Shown: positions 34,101 through 44,410, numbered from the stretch's first letter. The stretch is DNA of 64,000 nucleotides from Enoplolaimus lenunculus (GCA_030248215.1 JASANG010003025.1:42359-106358), one strand, 5' to 3'. Notes: a model not told the origin generated them from the letters alone. Translations and numbers: made by a program.

Positions 34101-37100
34101 TACTCTTATACAGCGATTCACGCTTACACTCCCCTTAATTATCGTCATGCACCAAATATCCTTTTATGTCGTCAATAACTCAAAAATGAGCTCAATATAC
34201 CACCAAATTATCTTGAACCAATTCTCAATATTTTTCAAAGGATCGCAACAAAAGTACGTCGGCGCCCAGTTCTAATCTTTGTATTCACATAAAGATGCTG
34301 TACATAAGTACAAAAAAATCTAGAAAACTTTTTAAGACTCCTATAGGAGGATTTCAACCAAAAATTTGCTTGGCCGCACCTCTATGCACAGGAAAACTCC
34401 ACTTATTACTTTAAGCGGGCAGTATAACCAAAAGACGCCTATCACACTGCTAGATTATCAGAAAATATAGGACTACCTCTGTCCTATCACGTAATCGTAA
34501 AAAAATCACAGCGTAGCGCCAACTCAAACAATTAGAAGCACACAGCCTAAACCAATCGGTGAAATCGGATTAAAAATTTGGGCAGCACTTGCTCGTACAC
34601 ACACCTGAATAACTGCACCGAAGTGGTTTTACTCTGGGTTTATATCGGCCCTGATTGAAAGGTCAAAATAATTCTCGAAATTATTTCAGAATTACAAAAC
34701 GCCCAAAAAATCCTAACTATTTTGAAAATTTATAAGTTTTACACGAGCAAATATAAGTTTCCACAATTAATTCAGACAGAAATTCCAGAAGTATGATCAA
34801 TTGTTAAGTAAGTCAAGTTTTTCAACCAAAATTTGAACTTAAAAATCACTTAAAATCTAAGGATTTTGCAGTTTAGACTAAGTTTTCAAGATTTCAAAAC
34901 ATATTTGTCCTTTAAAATTGTATATTTCCAAGAAATACCAATGTTTTGGCTACCCAGGGTAGTTTCGAAGGGTGTACAATTCCCAGAATACTACCTTCTG
35001 CCAATTTCAAAGATGGGAGTTACAAATTAGCCATTCATATTCAAGTCGTTAAAACTCGAATACAGATATATCACACACCGTACGATAAAATTGAAGCCAT
35101 CTGGGTGCAGTAAAAATAGCATGGCTTCAATTTTATACAGGTCAGTTATTTTCAACCTACGTGTGAAATTATTCCCGCATATAACATCACCAACATTGCA
35201 GAAATCTTATAAATTATTCTTGCACATTCAAAAGACCACATGCGAAGCGTAAAACGACTATTTCAGCTTTATGACATTCGTTCGCAAGTGCGCATACACA
35301 TTTTACATAAAGAAAAAGATATAATACCCGGAATCGCCGAATAATAATATAAAAGTGTCTATCCAAAAATGCCCTCTTGCTAGTGCAAATCTTTCATCTT
35401 ATTTCGGTGGATAAAGAATACGCATCAACCCGGTCATCATAACACCCTTTTTAGACCCTCTGCTAAATCAAGCAACGACAACTCACACAAGTCAGCAGTA
35501 TCCTCCTAAATTTGAAAGAGTACGTCTAAAACTTTTTACCTTGGTACAACCTTGAACACAAATAACCAACTGTCCCAAGAATGTAAGGGGAACAACATTT
35601 TAAATATCAAATTCAAGCCACCTGCAGCATACATCCAGTAGACACAGAATTTAGGGGAAGGCCGTTGTTACGATTGTTCCTAAATCGTGCTGCTCAGGTG
35701 CGGCTCTAACACCACATTTAATTGGCAAAATTGTATACGTTAGGGCTAGCATATCAATTAATTCCAACCCGTAGGCTATTTGTCGCATTCTCCCCACCGG
35801 GCAAAACGAAAACCATAGTTAAACCAAGACACGTATTATAAACTTATCACAGACAAGCTCAATGCACAAGCTAACTTTACACACAAAATTTAAAATTACA
35901 TTCACTGCAAACACAACAAAACAAAAATCGCATTCGTGCATAGTAGTAGTGTAGCAAACTTTATGCCAGGGGGTGGTTTGCACCTTCCAAAACAGATGTC
36001 TGTGTTTAATCGCGTTTGTTCCGGCTTTAAGTGTACGGTTATATTTTGTTATGTATTTAATGTAGCAAATTTGCAACCACGTTGACTAGTATAGTTTATG
36101 CTAAAAAGTATTAATAATTGAGAAAGCGAATAGTTATTTTATTTAGAAAACACGCAACATTTGCATAATTTCAAAACCTTGAACGCCTGAATACATTTTT
36201 AATTTTTCGATTAAATTTCACTTAAACTATTTTAGGAATGCTCGTTAACCCCTGTATCGCTAGGGTCACCACCGCGACTAAAGCGACGGCCGCCTCGACG
36301 CCGACCGGAACCTCCGATGAGGTCACCGGAACCAGAAGACGACGAAGAAGAAGAAGAAGCGCCGGATCTTCCGATTTGGTTTGGAATATTGTTAATTACC
36401 GTTTGTATCCTGTCGTGTGCGGGCTATTTTACAATGACTGAAAAGTATCAATTTGGACACTCAGTTTATTATTCGTTTTTATTCTTTTTAGCTGGCGATT
36501 TCTACACTGATCGATACAATTTAGCCGTACCGACGTATTTATTTTTATTTTTGGGCTTCGCAACCGTTTCAACAACGATCAATATTGTAATGTACAATAT
36601 TGAAAATATGATTGGACGAATGAAAAAGAATTTAAACAAAGAAATACGCGAATTACAAGACAAAATTGAACGCGGTGAAATTCAACTCGAAGAAGGAATG
36701 AACGCTGAAGATATGATTGAAGAAATTATTAAAAAATCAGCTCCGGCATATTTGCGAGCGACCATTCCGAAAGCTAAAATTGCCGAATTTAAAACTGTCG
36801 CACAAGCCGAAACTGTACGCGTTGTTGAAGAGATTAAAGAAGAAAAAGCGTATCAAGAAGAACTTCGCGAATACGAAGCGTCGGTTGCGCTTAAAAAAGA
36901 AGAACCGCCACCGCTGCCGCCAATCACCACCGTAGACGCATCGGTTCAAGCCAGGCTCGATCCCACGCCCCCTCCAACGCCAGACGAACCAGTCGCAGTC
37001 GCGTTAACCGATTGCGCCACACAGTCGTCGCCGTTAGCTGCGCGCGCTGATATTGCAATCGGATGTGATCCAGTGATTAGTGCGTGCGCGGAGACGCAAA

Positions 37101-37333
37101 GCGTCACTGCAATACTTGCTGATGTATGCAGCGGTCCAAATCGTGCGTTTGTCGAAAGTGAACAAGGATCACAAGCGGTTCCTGTGAGTGTTCCACAACA
37201 AACACAAGCGACTCCTGATAATTATAGCCGCGCAGCGAATACCGATGATATTGATCGACGCGATGTCGGAGGGCAATCACGACCGAAAACAAGGACGGTT
37301 AAAACACAATTTCCAAAAGGAACCGAAAAATGA
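30813..37333 (+). CDS. two-pore-domain (K2P/TWK-type) potassium channel, divergent second pore
   Basis: Exons 30813-31113, 32359-33362 and 36236-37333 sum to 2403 nt, exactly 801 codons (800 residues plus TGA). K2P subunits dimerise in the plasma membrane and carry background K+ current. TM1 is about residues 38-58 and the P1 filter is TIGFGN at 99-104, split by intron 1. TM2 is about 110-135. A cytosolic loop of over 300 residues follows, with poly-Asn and poly-Gln tracts and an acidic EDDEEEEE. TM3 is about 480-502 and TM4 about 531-556. The tail has a charged, coiled-coil-like segment and then an Ala/Pro/Thr-rich region. Two oddities: P2 reads YYSFLFFLAGDFYTDR with no TxGxG, and only about 30 residues separate TM1 from pore helix 1, much shorter than the usual cap. 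Start: first ATG of the open frame; a 5' noncoding exon is possible. Confidence 0.9.
31140..31311 (+). mobile_element. family F repeat in K2P intron 1
   Basis: GTAGTCAAAGGGGGGTAGGG to GACTACAGGCCTG, with core TTTTGCTTGTAATTCATG. It starts 27 bp after the exon 1 donor. Confidence 0.7.
31506..31645 (-). mobile_element. family A MITE in K2P intron 1
   Basis: CATATTCCATATCCTAAGC, CTCAATTGTAGTCCC box and CCTATACATGGACC end. Confidence 0.7.
31810..31978 (+). mobile_element. family A MITE in K2P intron 1
   Basis: GGCCCATGTAAAGATGAG to CTGTTCTATACATTGG with few TTAGGC units. Confidence 0.8.
31985..32358 (+). repeat. ~57-bp tandem array ending in the K2P exon 2 acceptor
   Basis: About six units on the pattern GCTGATTATTAATAAATTTG... 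then TTTCATTTTGTAATTTTAG. The TTTTAG ends fall at 32133, 32189, 32246, 32303 and 32358, spaced 55-57 bp. The last is the splice acceptor of exon 2. Each unit carries a branch-like CTGAT and an acceptor-like tract. Confidence 0.9.
32359..33362 (+). CDS. K2P exon 2 (P1 filter end, TM2, large loop)
   Basis: Acceptor TAGTTTTAG precedes 32359. The exon restores GGT-TTT-GGA-AAC (GFGN) with exon 1 and continues into TM2, TRVLTILYSILGIPQFLFIL. The rest is a hydrophilic cytosolic loop with an Asn run (CAA/AAC codons near 32636-32660) and long Gln runs near 33103-33260, probably variable in length. Donor GTG/GTAAGT is in phase 0. An ATG-based reading from 32439 would miss the filter, so the true exon starts further upstream. 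Confidence 0.9.
33399..33622 (-). mobile_element. family E tRNA-like MITE in K2P intron 2
   Basis: TTAACCCTTTCCTACATGAA end and B box-like GGATTCGATTCCCGG in inverse. The A box is diverged. Starts 36 bp after the exon 2 donor. Confidence 0.75.
33623..36235. other. rest of K2P intron 2
   Basis: 2.6 kb of intron. A GCTGGAACGCCTCACATACG segment at 33659 matches one at 10800. Open frames at 33787-34065 and 35819-36076 have no motif. Unlike the flanks it is almost free of MITEs. Confidence 0.5.
36236..37333 (+). CDS. K2P exon 3 (TM3, degenerate P2, TM4, C-terminal tail)
   Basis: Acceptor CTATTTTAG precedes 36236 and phase 0 continues exon 2. The exon encodes a Pro/Arg-rich stretch, an acidic run, TM3 (LPIWFGILLITVCILSC), the pore-2 region with AGDF at residues 521-524, TM4 (YLFLFLGFATVSTTINIVMY) and a Glu/Lys-rich probable coiled coil. 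The tail to the TGA at 37331-37333 is rich in Ala, Thr and Val. A possible polyadenylation signal AATAAA lies near 38008, past a family B MITE. Confidence 0.88.
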   Translation, partial: ECSLTPVSLGSPPRLKRRPPRRRPEPPMRSPEPEDDEEEEEAPDLPIWFGILLITVCILSCAGYFTMTEKYQFGHSVYYSFLFFLAGDFYTDRYNLAVPTYLFLFLGFATVSTTINIVMYNIENMIGRMKKNLNKEIRELQDKIERGEIQLEEGMNAEDMIEEIIKKSAPAYLRATIPKAKIAEFKTVAQAETVRVVEEIKEEKAYQEELREYEASVALKKEEPPPLPPITTVDASVQARLDPTPPPTPDEPVAVALTDCATQSSPLAARADIAIGCDPVISACAETQSVTAILADVCSGPNRAFVESEQGSQAVPVSVPQQTQATPDNYSRAANTDDIDRRDVGGQSRPKTRTVKTQFPKGTEK

Positions 37334-37743
37334 CGTTGCAGACAAACGAGACCATTTTCGAACCAAACAAATCGCCAAAAATTGTAGAGAACAAACAGCA
37401 AAGGTTTTCTGGACGCAACAGAAAAATGACAAACTGTGAAATCTTCGAACGAAACGAAAACATCGCACGATGACGAACGAATCTTTTCAATGGAACACAA
37501 ACAGAAATTACAGAAAAACTAAAGCGGATGGAAAAGCGCAGAAAAAATATCATTTTCGATCAGAAATGAAGAAACAATAATTGAAAAGCGGAACTCAGCA
37601 AAGAAAACAAAAAAAACTGAATGAATGCCAATGGTACAAGAGCAATTTCACGGTATTTGCCATGGCGAAGATGAATATAGTACAAGTTCTTCAATTCGTG
37701 GCTCGTTTTTCGCCTACATACAGTCGAGTTTTGAAGCGCTGCA
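37334..37743. other. K2P 3' flank
   Basis: A-rich, probably 3' untranslated sequence. No separate gene. Confidence 0.5.
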
Positions 37744-37993
37744 CACTGTAAATTCCAATGAGTTGACAAATCAACTCAGACGTCGGGTTAGTTATTTCTG
37801 AGTTAAGACCTATGAACATTAACCAACGTTGAGTTGACTTGTTTCTCACTCTGTGTTGAGTTGACTCCGGGTGAGTTCATTTATTTAACACAGAACAAGT
37901 TGAAACTCAGATTTAGGAGTTCTAGTATTTCTAACTCAGATTGAGTAATTCAACTCATTCTGAGTTAAAACCAACTCACTAGAGTTTACAGTG
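37744..37993. mobile_element. family B MITE
   Basis: CACTGTAAATTCCAATGAGT to TAGAGTTTACAGTG, complete. Lies between the K2P stop and an AATAAA near 38008. Confidence 0.9.
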
Positions 37994-38169
37994 CAGGAAC
38001 GTTGAAATAAAATATCGTTGACAGCTTTTGTGAGAAGACATGGTGTACAAAACAGGTAATCTGTTTATTAATGATTAATTTCAAAGGTTAACAACATAGA
38101 GTCGCAGACATATTCGGGATGTTTGAAGCTGGACAATTTGTAAATAAATGTTTTGCTTTGATCCTTAAA

Positions 38170-38417
38170 CACTGTAAATTCCAATGAGTTAATTAACTCA
38201 GACGGAAAGTTAATTATTTCTGTGTTAATAACAGTAAACTTTAACTCACTCTGAGTTTACTTGATTCTCACTGTGAGTTGAGTTCGCTCTGGGTGAGTTG
38301 ATTAATTCACTCAGAATGAATTGAATCAACTCAAAATTCTGAGTTCTGATAGTCCTAACTCAGATTGAGTGATTCAACTCATTCTGAGTTAAAATCAACT
38401 CACTGAAATTTACAGTG
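38170..38417. mobile_element. family B MITE
   Basis: CACTGTAAATTCCAATGAGT to CACTGAAATTTACAGTG, complete. Confidence 0.9.
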
Positions 38418-38664
38418 AACCTTTCCTGCAATTTGTGTCTCTAAAATGGTTTGATTCTGCGACTGATGTTGTTAACTTTTAAAATTCAGTGTGTTCATGA
38501 CGGAACGCCTTCTATGTGATTTTTCTAAAAATAAATAGTAGCAAATATTTAAAAATTTATTTTAAATAAATTTCAAACTTTCACAAACAGCTGAATTTTA
38601 CATATTCAACCGAATTAAAACACAATGTCAGTTTAAACATTTAGCATGCGCTTAAAAGTCCGTG

Positions 38665-39073
38665 GAAACATTAGGGGCGGAACGTTTTTCTGTGAGATTG
38701 CAATAGACTAAGCTTTAAGCAATAGACGAATTTTTTTGCTTAGGTTTAGGCTTATAACGCCAAAAAACATTTCTGATGTACAAGAAAAAATTTGTTACAT
38801 TTAAAAAATATGATGAAAGTGCTGTTGAATAGTATTTCTGCTATGACGCAAAAATTTTCGAAAAAATATCAAAGTCTGAAAATCATTGTATAATGTAAAG
38901 AAATAGGCAGTTTTTGTTCAGAAAAACTGGCTTTAATGGCAGAAAAACTTTTAAGATTTGTCGCTGAAAATACTTTTTTGTGTAAATCCAGCAATTCTTT
39001 TTTTGTGTGAAGGCTTAGGCTTAGGCATGTGCTTATACTACTGTTTACCGCCCTACTCTTTAAATTGGCCCAC
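38665..39073 (+). mobile_element. family A MITE split by a nested family J element
   Basis: Left half: ATTAGGGGCGGAACGTTTTTC, GCTTAGG. Right half from about 39010: GGCTTAGGCTTAGGC, CCCTACTCTTTAAATTGGCC. Family J sequence fills the middle. Confidence 0.78.
38757..39009. mobile_element. family J element nested in family A
   Basis: CGCCAAAAAACATTTCTGATG to TCTTTTTTTGTGTG. Similar in order to 20718-20958. Confidence 0.72.
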
Positions 39074-39186
39074 TCTAGTTATCTACCGCAACTTAAATGT
39101 GTATCTTTCACAGAGCAATTTTTGTTATTAAACAGCTAAAGAATGTTTTGCATCTGCGATATATTAACACAATATAACATATTTGC

Positions 39187-39455
39187 TTAACCCCTTCTTA
39201 CATTGAGTTGTCTGTAGGCAACTCAGCGCAGTGTATATACGTTAAATAGTATATATTGCACCGTGTTTAACAATTGCAACACGTACACATAGAACTAAAT
39301 CACCACAAGACGTGAGAGCCCTTCGGGCTCGAGCGTCAAGCTCCTATAGCTGAGTGGTGATGGTATACGCCTCCCACTCTAGTCACTGGAGTTCGAATCC
39401 TAGCATGAAAGTAGGTCTAAGGAAAATAGAAAATATTCATGTGAAAAAGGGTTAT
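39187..39455 (+). mobile_element. family E tRNA-like MITE, near-complete
   Basis: TTAACCCCTTCTTACATTGA at left and TTCATGTGAAAAAGGGTTAT at right are imperfect TIRs at TTAA-type sites. A box TAGCTGAGTGGT (39347-39358) and B box GGAGTTCGAATCC (39388-39400) are spaced as in a tRNA gene. A GAGCCCTTCGGGCTC hairpin lies just upstream. Best reference copy with 60524-60794. Confidence 0.88.
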
Positions 39456-39467
39456 TATTATTTAAAT

Positions 39468-39550
39468 GGTTCATGTATAGAATAGGGACGGATCGCTTTC
39501 TTACCCGGCTGTAATAGACTCAGCTTAAGCTTTAGATTATATATTGTTTA
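39468..39550 (+). mobile_element. family A MITE, left fragment
   Basis: TTCATGTATAGAATAGGGAC and the AGCTTAAGCTTTAGA segment; truncated before any TTAGGC array. Confidence 0.7.
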
Positions 39551-40015
39551 AAATTGGCGAATTTAACATAATTTTAGCGTCTTAAAATTGCTTCGTTTGC
39601 AGGATCTCCGGCTCCGGTATTTTTCATCTCAAGTTGTACCCTGTGTACCATAACAGTAAAACGATATTAAACTTAATACATTTAGTTCAAGGAATTTGAA
39701 AAAATATGGACGCTGACTTTGCTGAAATGCCCCTAACGCGAAAAGTTAGCTACGAACGCGGCCAGGCTTAAACCAACGACGTTCTGCTAACCGGCCTTAT
39801 GTTCTATGTGCCATAAGGGCCCATATCCTCAAACGTGTATAGCACCTATTACAAGAGTACGATAGGTTTTCAAACAAACGAACTCCTGAAATTCCGGATC
39901 TGAAAGTTTGATTAGTAAAAGCAAATCAGATTCAAAGTTCTATTCAAATTTTATAGCTCACCGTTTAGTTGAATCGAACAATACAAGCCCTATCAAAAAC
40001 AAACATTAGGTGCTA
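39551..40015. other. no feature recognised
   Basis: CTCCGGCTCCGGTATTTTTC near 39605 is the inverse of the repeat near 215. No gene. Confidence 0.45.
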
Positions 40016-40271
40016 CACTGTAAATTCCAGTGAGTTGATTTTAACTCAGAATGAGTTGAATCGCTCAGTTTGAGTTAGGAGTATCAGAACTCATATAATT
40101 CTGAATTAATTCTACACATTCTGATTTAATTAATCAACTCCACTGGATTTAACTCAACTCAGAGTGAGAATCTCAGCTCAACGCGGAATGTGTTAAAGTT
40201 TACTGTTACTAACTCAGAAATAACTAACTTTCCTTCTACGTTGATTAACTAACTCCATGGAATTTACAGTG
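40016..40271. mobile_element. family B MITE
   Basis: CACTGTAAATTCCAGTGAGT to CATGGAATTTACAGTG, preceded by TA. Confidence 0.9.
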
Positions 40272-40372
40272 TGCAAACATTTGACAATATGTGCACTTCT
40301 GTATGAGCTGGAAAGCGTCTCTTACATTTCCCAATCGATAACGCAAAAAATTCTACCCTGTGCCAAACTTTG

Positions 40373-40557
40373 GTCAATGTATAGAACAGAACCGTAGCAA
40401 TAGTAGAAGTATATTCCTAAGCGTAAGCCAAAGCCTAAGCGTAAAAATGGGCTTATACCTAAGCCTAAACCTAAGCAAAAAATTAACCTAAAGCTTATGC
40501 GTACTCTATTGCAGTCAAGCTGAAAAACGTTTCGTTTCTGATCTTTACATGTGTCGA
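40373..40557 (-). mobile_element. family A MITE
   Basis: CAATGTATAGAACAGAACCG, CCTAAGC units and CTGATCTTTACATG. Confidence 0.8.
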
Positions 40558-40968
40558 AATATAATTGGTTCAGACACGAAAATGTTTTGGTTTTATGACG
40601 TCAACCGGATGGCCAAACGGCATCTTTTGTCGTATTTCTTAATATCGGCATGATTAGCTATTGCCTAAATTAAAATATATATTCACGAATCATTTGGCAA
40701 GAAGACATTAATAAAACGGCAGAATTCATTTTAATTATATTAAAAGTTTATTAATGTAATATATGTTTTCATTTTAGACGCTTGTCATATTTAGTGGTCA
40801 TTGTTCGGATTATGTAAAATAATAATGACAAAACGTCCAACTTTGCGTATTTTAATGCGCAAAAGTGTTAGCAAATGCATCAAAATCTGAATGCAAATTT
40901 TCTCGTCGAATAATCCCGTTTATGTGCTATGAACCTATTGTAAACAAAGTATGCTGAAAACATGCTCA
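40558..40968. other. no feature recognised
   Basis: AT-rich; no gene or nameable repeat. Confidence 0.45.
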
Positions 40969-41210
40969 CACTGTAAATTTGAGTGAGTTGATTTTAACTC
41001 AGAATGAGTTGAATCACTCAGCCTGAGTTAGGACTCAGAATTTTGAGTTGATTCAATTCATTCTGGATTAATTAATCAACTTTCCCAGACTCAACTCAAT
41101 TCAGAGGGAGGATCAACTCAACTCAGAGTGAGTTAATGTTTTCTGGTATTAATTCAGAAATAACTAACTCGCTAGTTGAATTGATTAAATAACTCATTTG
41201 AATTTACTGA
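40969..41210. mobile_element. family B MITE
   Basis: CACTGTAAATTTGAGTGAGT start; right end decayed (TTTGAATTTACTG). Confidence 0.82.
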
Positions 41211-41241
41211 AAATTTAGTTAAATTACGTTATTTCAAACTT

Positions 41242-41485
41242 CACTGTAAATTCCGCTGAGTTGATTAATCAAGTTTAGAGAGCGAAGTCATTTCTCATTA
41301 TTTCTCAGTTAACCGTAAACATCAACTCGCTCTGAGCTGATTTAATTCCAGGTGAGTTGATTAAATAATTCACAATGACTTTATAATTCAGAATTCTGAG
41401 TTCTGAAAGACCAAACTCAGAGCTCACACCTCGGAATGGATTCAACTCATTCTGAATTAAAATCAACTTACTGGAATTAACAGTG
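41242..41485. mobile_element. family B MITE
   Basis: CACTGTAAATTCCGCTGAGT to CTGGAATTAACAGTG. Lies 31 bp after another family B copy. Confidence 0.88.
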
Positions 41486-41794
41486 TATATCAAATTGGCA
41501 TCAACTGTGTACTTGAATTAATACACCAAGCACAGTGATGAGATGATTCGAGATTTTGAAATATTTCGATATTTTTATTTTGAATTTTGGTCTTTTAAAA
41601 AAGATAAATCTGTTTCAAATTTGTTTTGATAAATATTATTAATATTTTAAAACTGAAGATGCGGTAAATGTTACTTTTTAACGTCCAAGCCGAAGCGAAA
41701 CCCTTAGAGTAACGATAGTATAAAATTATATGTTTAAGGAGAAAATGTATATGATGCAAAGATATTCGTTTCGTTCTGTGTTGTTACAAACGAA

Positions 41795-42052
41795 GGCCAA
41801 TGTAAAGAACATGAGCGGAACAGTATTATGAGTATATTCCTAAAGCCTAAGCCAAAGCCTAAGCCTAAGCGTAATAATGAGCATATTCCTAAGCCTAAGC
41901 CTAAGCCTAAGCATAAGCGTAATAATGAGCATATTCCTAAGCCTAAGCGTAAGCCTAAGCCTGAGCCAAGCAAAAAATTAGCCTAAAGCTTAAGCTTACA
42001 CTACTGCAGTCCCAAATAAAAACGTTTCGCCCCTGATCTTTACATGGGCCCA
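41795..42052 (-). mobile_element. family A MITE
   Basis: GGCCAATGTAAAGAACATGAG to CTGATCTTTACATGGGCC. Contains a near-perfect internal duplication of CGTAATAATGAGCATATTCC at 41870 and 41919. Confidence 0.85.
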
Positions 42053-42212
42053 AACGAGAAACTGTTATTGAAATTAATTTCTTTAACGTCGTTTTCAAGC
42101 TTTGCATAAGCTGGAATTACGTTTGAATTTCCCTGAGAATTATATTTTACTTAGCAACGTATATTTGTCGGTATATGCGCACGGTAAAGTGTATATAAAG
42201 CAAAAAGATTGC

Positions 42213-42480
42213 AATACATGTGCACATGCACCGGAATACGAAGTTGTTGGAATCGACCATGTGTTGTAGTGGTCGCATGCTTGACTCGAGTGCAAGACGA
42301 CCGAAGTTCCATTCCCGGCGTGGTAACTTTGGACAAAACTTCGAACAGGGGTTGTGCATACAGTGTTTGTAAAACAAAGCAATATACCATACATGTATAC
42401 AGAAATGAGGAAATTTTTGGAATCGACCGTATGCTGTAGTGAAAGCATACTTGACTCGACTTCCTGAAACTGGTCCAGTT
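42213..42480 (+). repeat. tRNA-like tandem segment (possible SINE)
   Basis: GAATCGACCATGTGTTGTAG TGGTCGCATG resembles an A box and GAAGTTCCATTCCCGG a B box. A second, shorter version starts at about 42419 (GAATCGACCGTATGCTGTAG). Low stop density gives overlapping open frames on the - strand, which I read as chance. Confidence 0.45.
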
Positions 42481-42500
42481 GAATCCGTTGAATATAGCGT

Positions 42501-43065
42501 ACAACAGAAAGCCAAAATAACGGAAACCGGATATAAGTATAAAAGTTTCAAAGATCTCAATTATTTGACCATTCAATAGGAGTTATGCAAGCAATTTCGC
42601 GGACATTTCAGAATTCTACTGACAAATAGCGTATATGCATTGTGAAATTTGTTGAAAATTTGCATAGAATTTTGTCGTTTTTTTCGGTCTAAAATTGAAC
42701 AATTTGAGTGTAAAAGTATTGGAAAATTAAGCGATTTTCATGTGCTTTACAACATAATTTGCTGCATTTCTATACCGGAAACAGAGTCCGATTTTTCCGG
42801 AAATGAAAAAGATGTCCGGGTATATCCAGCCGTCGAGTTTCGTATACTATAGTATTGAAAATATTACAGATCTTCAATATCGTTCTTGATTTAAATTATA
42901 CTACAACCACTAATGTATGCGAAATTATACTGGATGGTTGTTTAAAATTAAATTTGAAACGTTTTGTTCTCTGTTCTGGTTTAACCTAATTCGCCTAATA
43001 TACAACAGTAGCATCACAATTGTTTTTCTAATCAGTTAATGTTTTTTGGTTACTATAGCTTCCAG
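42501..43065. other. no feature recognised
   Basis: GGAAACAGAGTCCGATTTTTCCGG near 42777 recalls family I-like words. No gene. Confidence 0.4.
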
Positions 43066-43236
43066 AGCCCATGTTACTTTAAGGGGCATCCACGTTTCTG
43101 GTGGGTCTAAAAAGATTTGATTCTAGATTACATTTTTTGCTTCGGCTTAGGCTTAGAAACATATTTTTGCAACGTTTAGTCTTAGGTTTACGAATACGTT
43201 TAATCTACTGTTACGCCACTAAAAGTAACATTGGCC
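43066..43236 (+). mobile_element. family A2 MITE with target duplication
   Basis: AGCCCATGTTACTTTAAGGGG to CTAAAAGTAACATTGGCC. Flanks GCTTCCAG and GCTTTCAG match 7 of 8, so A2 is also hAT-like. Confidence 0.85.
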
Positions 43237-43528
43237 GCTTTCAGGGAAGCAATAATACTTAAAATTTGATTAATTAACCTACTACCGGTTGGTTTACCGT
43301 AATTTACTGTAATAGTTTATCACAATTTGCCTAAAACATTTTGGAGGACAAACATATATTTGGTTTTATTATACTTGAATAATTTCGTCTAAAATGTAAT
43401 ACACCAGATCAAACACCAGTATCAAAACTGTAACTTGATAAAATTGTGGCATTAACCCATCCCGATTAAAACTCAAATTTTTACTGAGATTTAATCAAAA
43501 AGCAATTCTGGTTTCTCGGTTGCCACAA

Positions 43529-43670
43529 TGGCCCATGTAAAGATCAGAGACTGAACGTTTTTCTGCGTGACTGCAATAGAGTGAAATTATGCTTTAGACT
43601 AATTTTTTGGTTAGACTTACGGAATGGTATAAGCTCATTCTTACACTAAGGCTTAAGCTTAACACCATAT
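43529..43670 (+). mobile_element. family A MITE, right end lost
   Basis: GGCCCATGTAAAGATCAGAG and the GACTGCAATAGAGT box; ends near TTAACACCATATG. Confidence 0.72.
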
Positions 43671-43765
43671 GTAAATTCTTAAAGTATTCATCATACTTTC
43701 AATGACGTAACCAAAACAGGATATATCTTCACGAAATTGTTTGAGACTCAAAAAGCGTACTTATA

Positions 43766-43924
43766 CACTGCAAAAAATGGTGAGTCAAATTGGCTCTCTC
43801 CGAAATAGGTTTTTCAGGACTACATTAACTGAGTCAAATTCGACTCCACCAGTGTCAAACGTGCGGCTCAGTGAGTCGAATGTGACTCTGGTGGAGTCGA
43901 ATTTTACTCAATTTGTTTGCAGTG
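43766..43924. mobile_element. family C MITE
   Basis: CACTGCAAAAAATGGTGAGTC to AATTTGTTTGCAGTG, flanked by TA on both sides; right arm shortened. Confidence 0.85.
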
Positions 43925-44069
43925 TACACGCTGTAGAATGACTCGCAAAGGCTAACAAACTTTCGTTCGCTATACTGACTCGCTAAACACTTTTAGGCGT
44001 GATTATCTCGTCCGGAATGGTATGCAGGCTACTCTCATGATATTGTTACAGTTTGTTGTTCATTTTACG

Positions 44070-44410
44070 AACTTTGGTTCTTTTGGCAAAAACAACTTTA
44101 AAAATTTAAAAAATAACTTTAACATGTAACAAAACAAGTTTAAAAATTTGAAACAAAAGAAGTTTGAAGTTTAAAAAACTGTAAAAAATTTAAAACACAA
44201 ACTTCAAAATTTAAAAAAATAACTTTAAAACATAAACAAAACAACTTTAAAAATTTAAAAAGCAAATAAGTTTAAAAATTTAAAAATTTTAAAAATTTTA
44301 AAAAATAACAAAATTTAAAAAACAACTTTAAAATTAAAAAACTTTAAAATCTAAAAACAACTTTACAACAAAAAAAAAACAATTTTAAAATTTAAAAATA
44401 ACTTTGATTT
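44070..44410. repeat. A-rich degenerate tandem array
   Basis: Repeats of AACTTTAAAAATTTAAAAA with irregular spacing. Confidence 0.75.

Noticed and set aside
39321-39420. Functional tRNA gene in the family E copy
   Set aside because: The A and B boxes are good, but the acceptor and T stems do not pair fully and the unit is repeated inside a MITE.
42140-42576. Three overlapping - strand open frames of 102-141 codons
   Set aside because: All three frames open at once reflects low stop density in a tRNA-like duplicated segment rather than coding.
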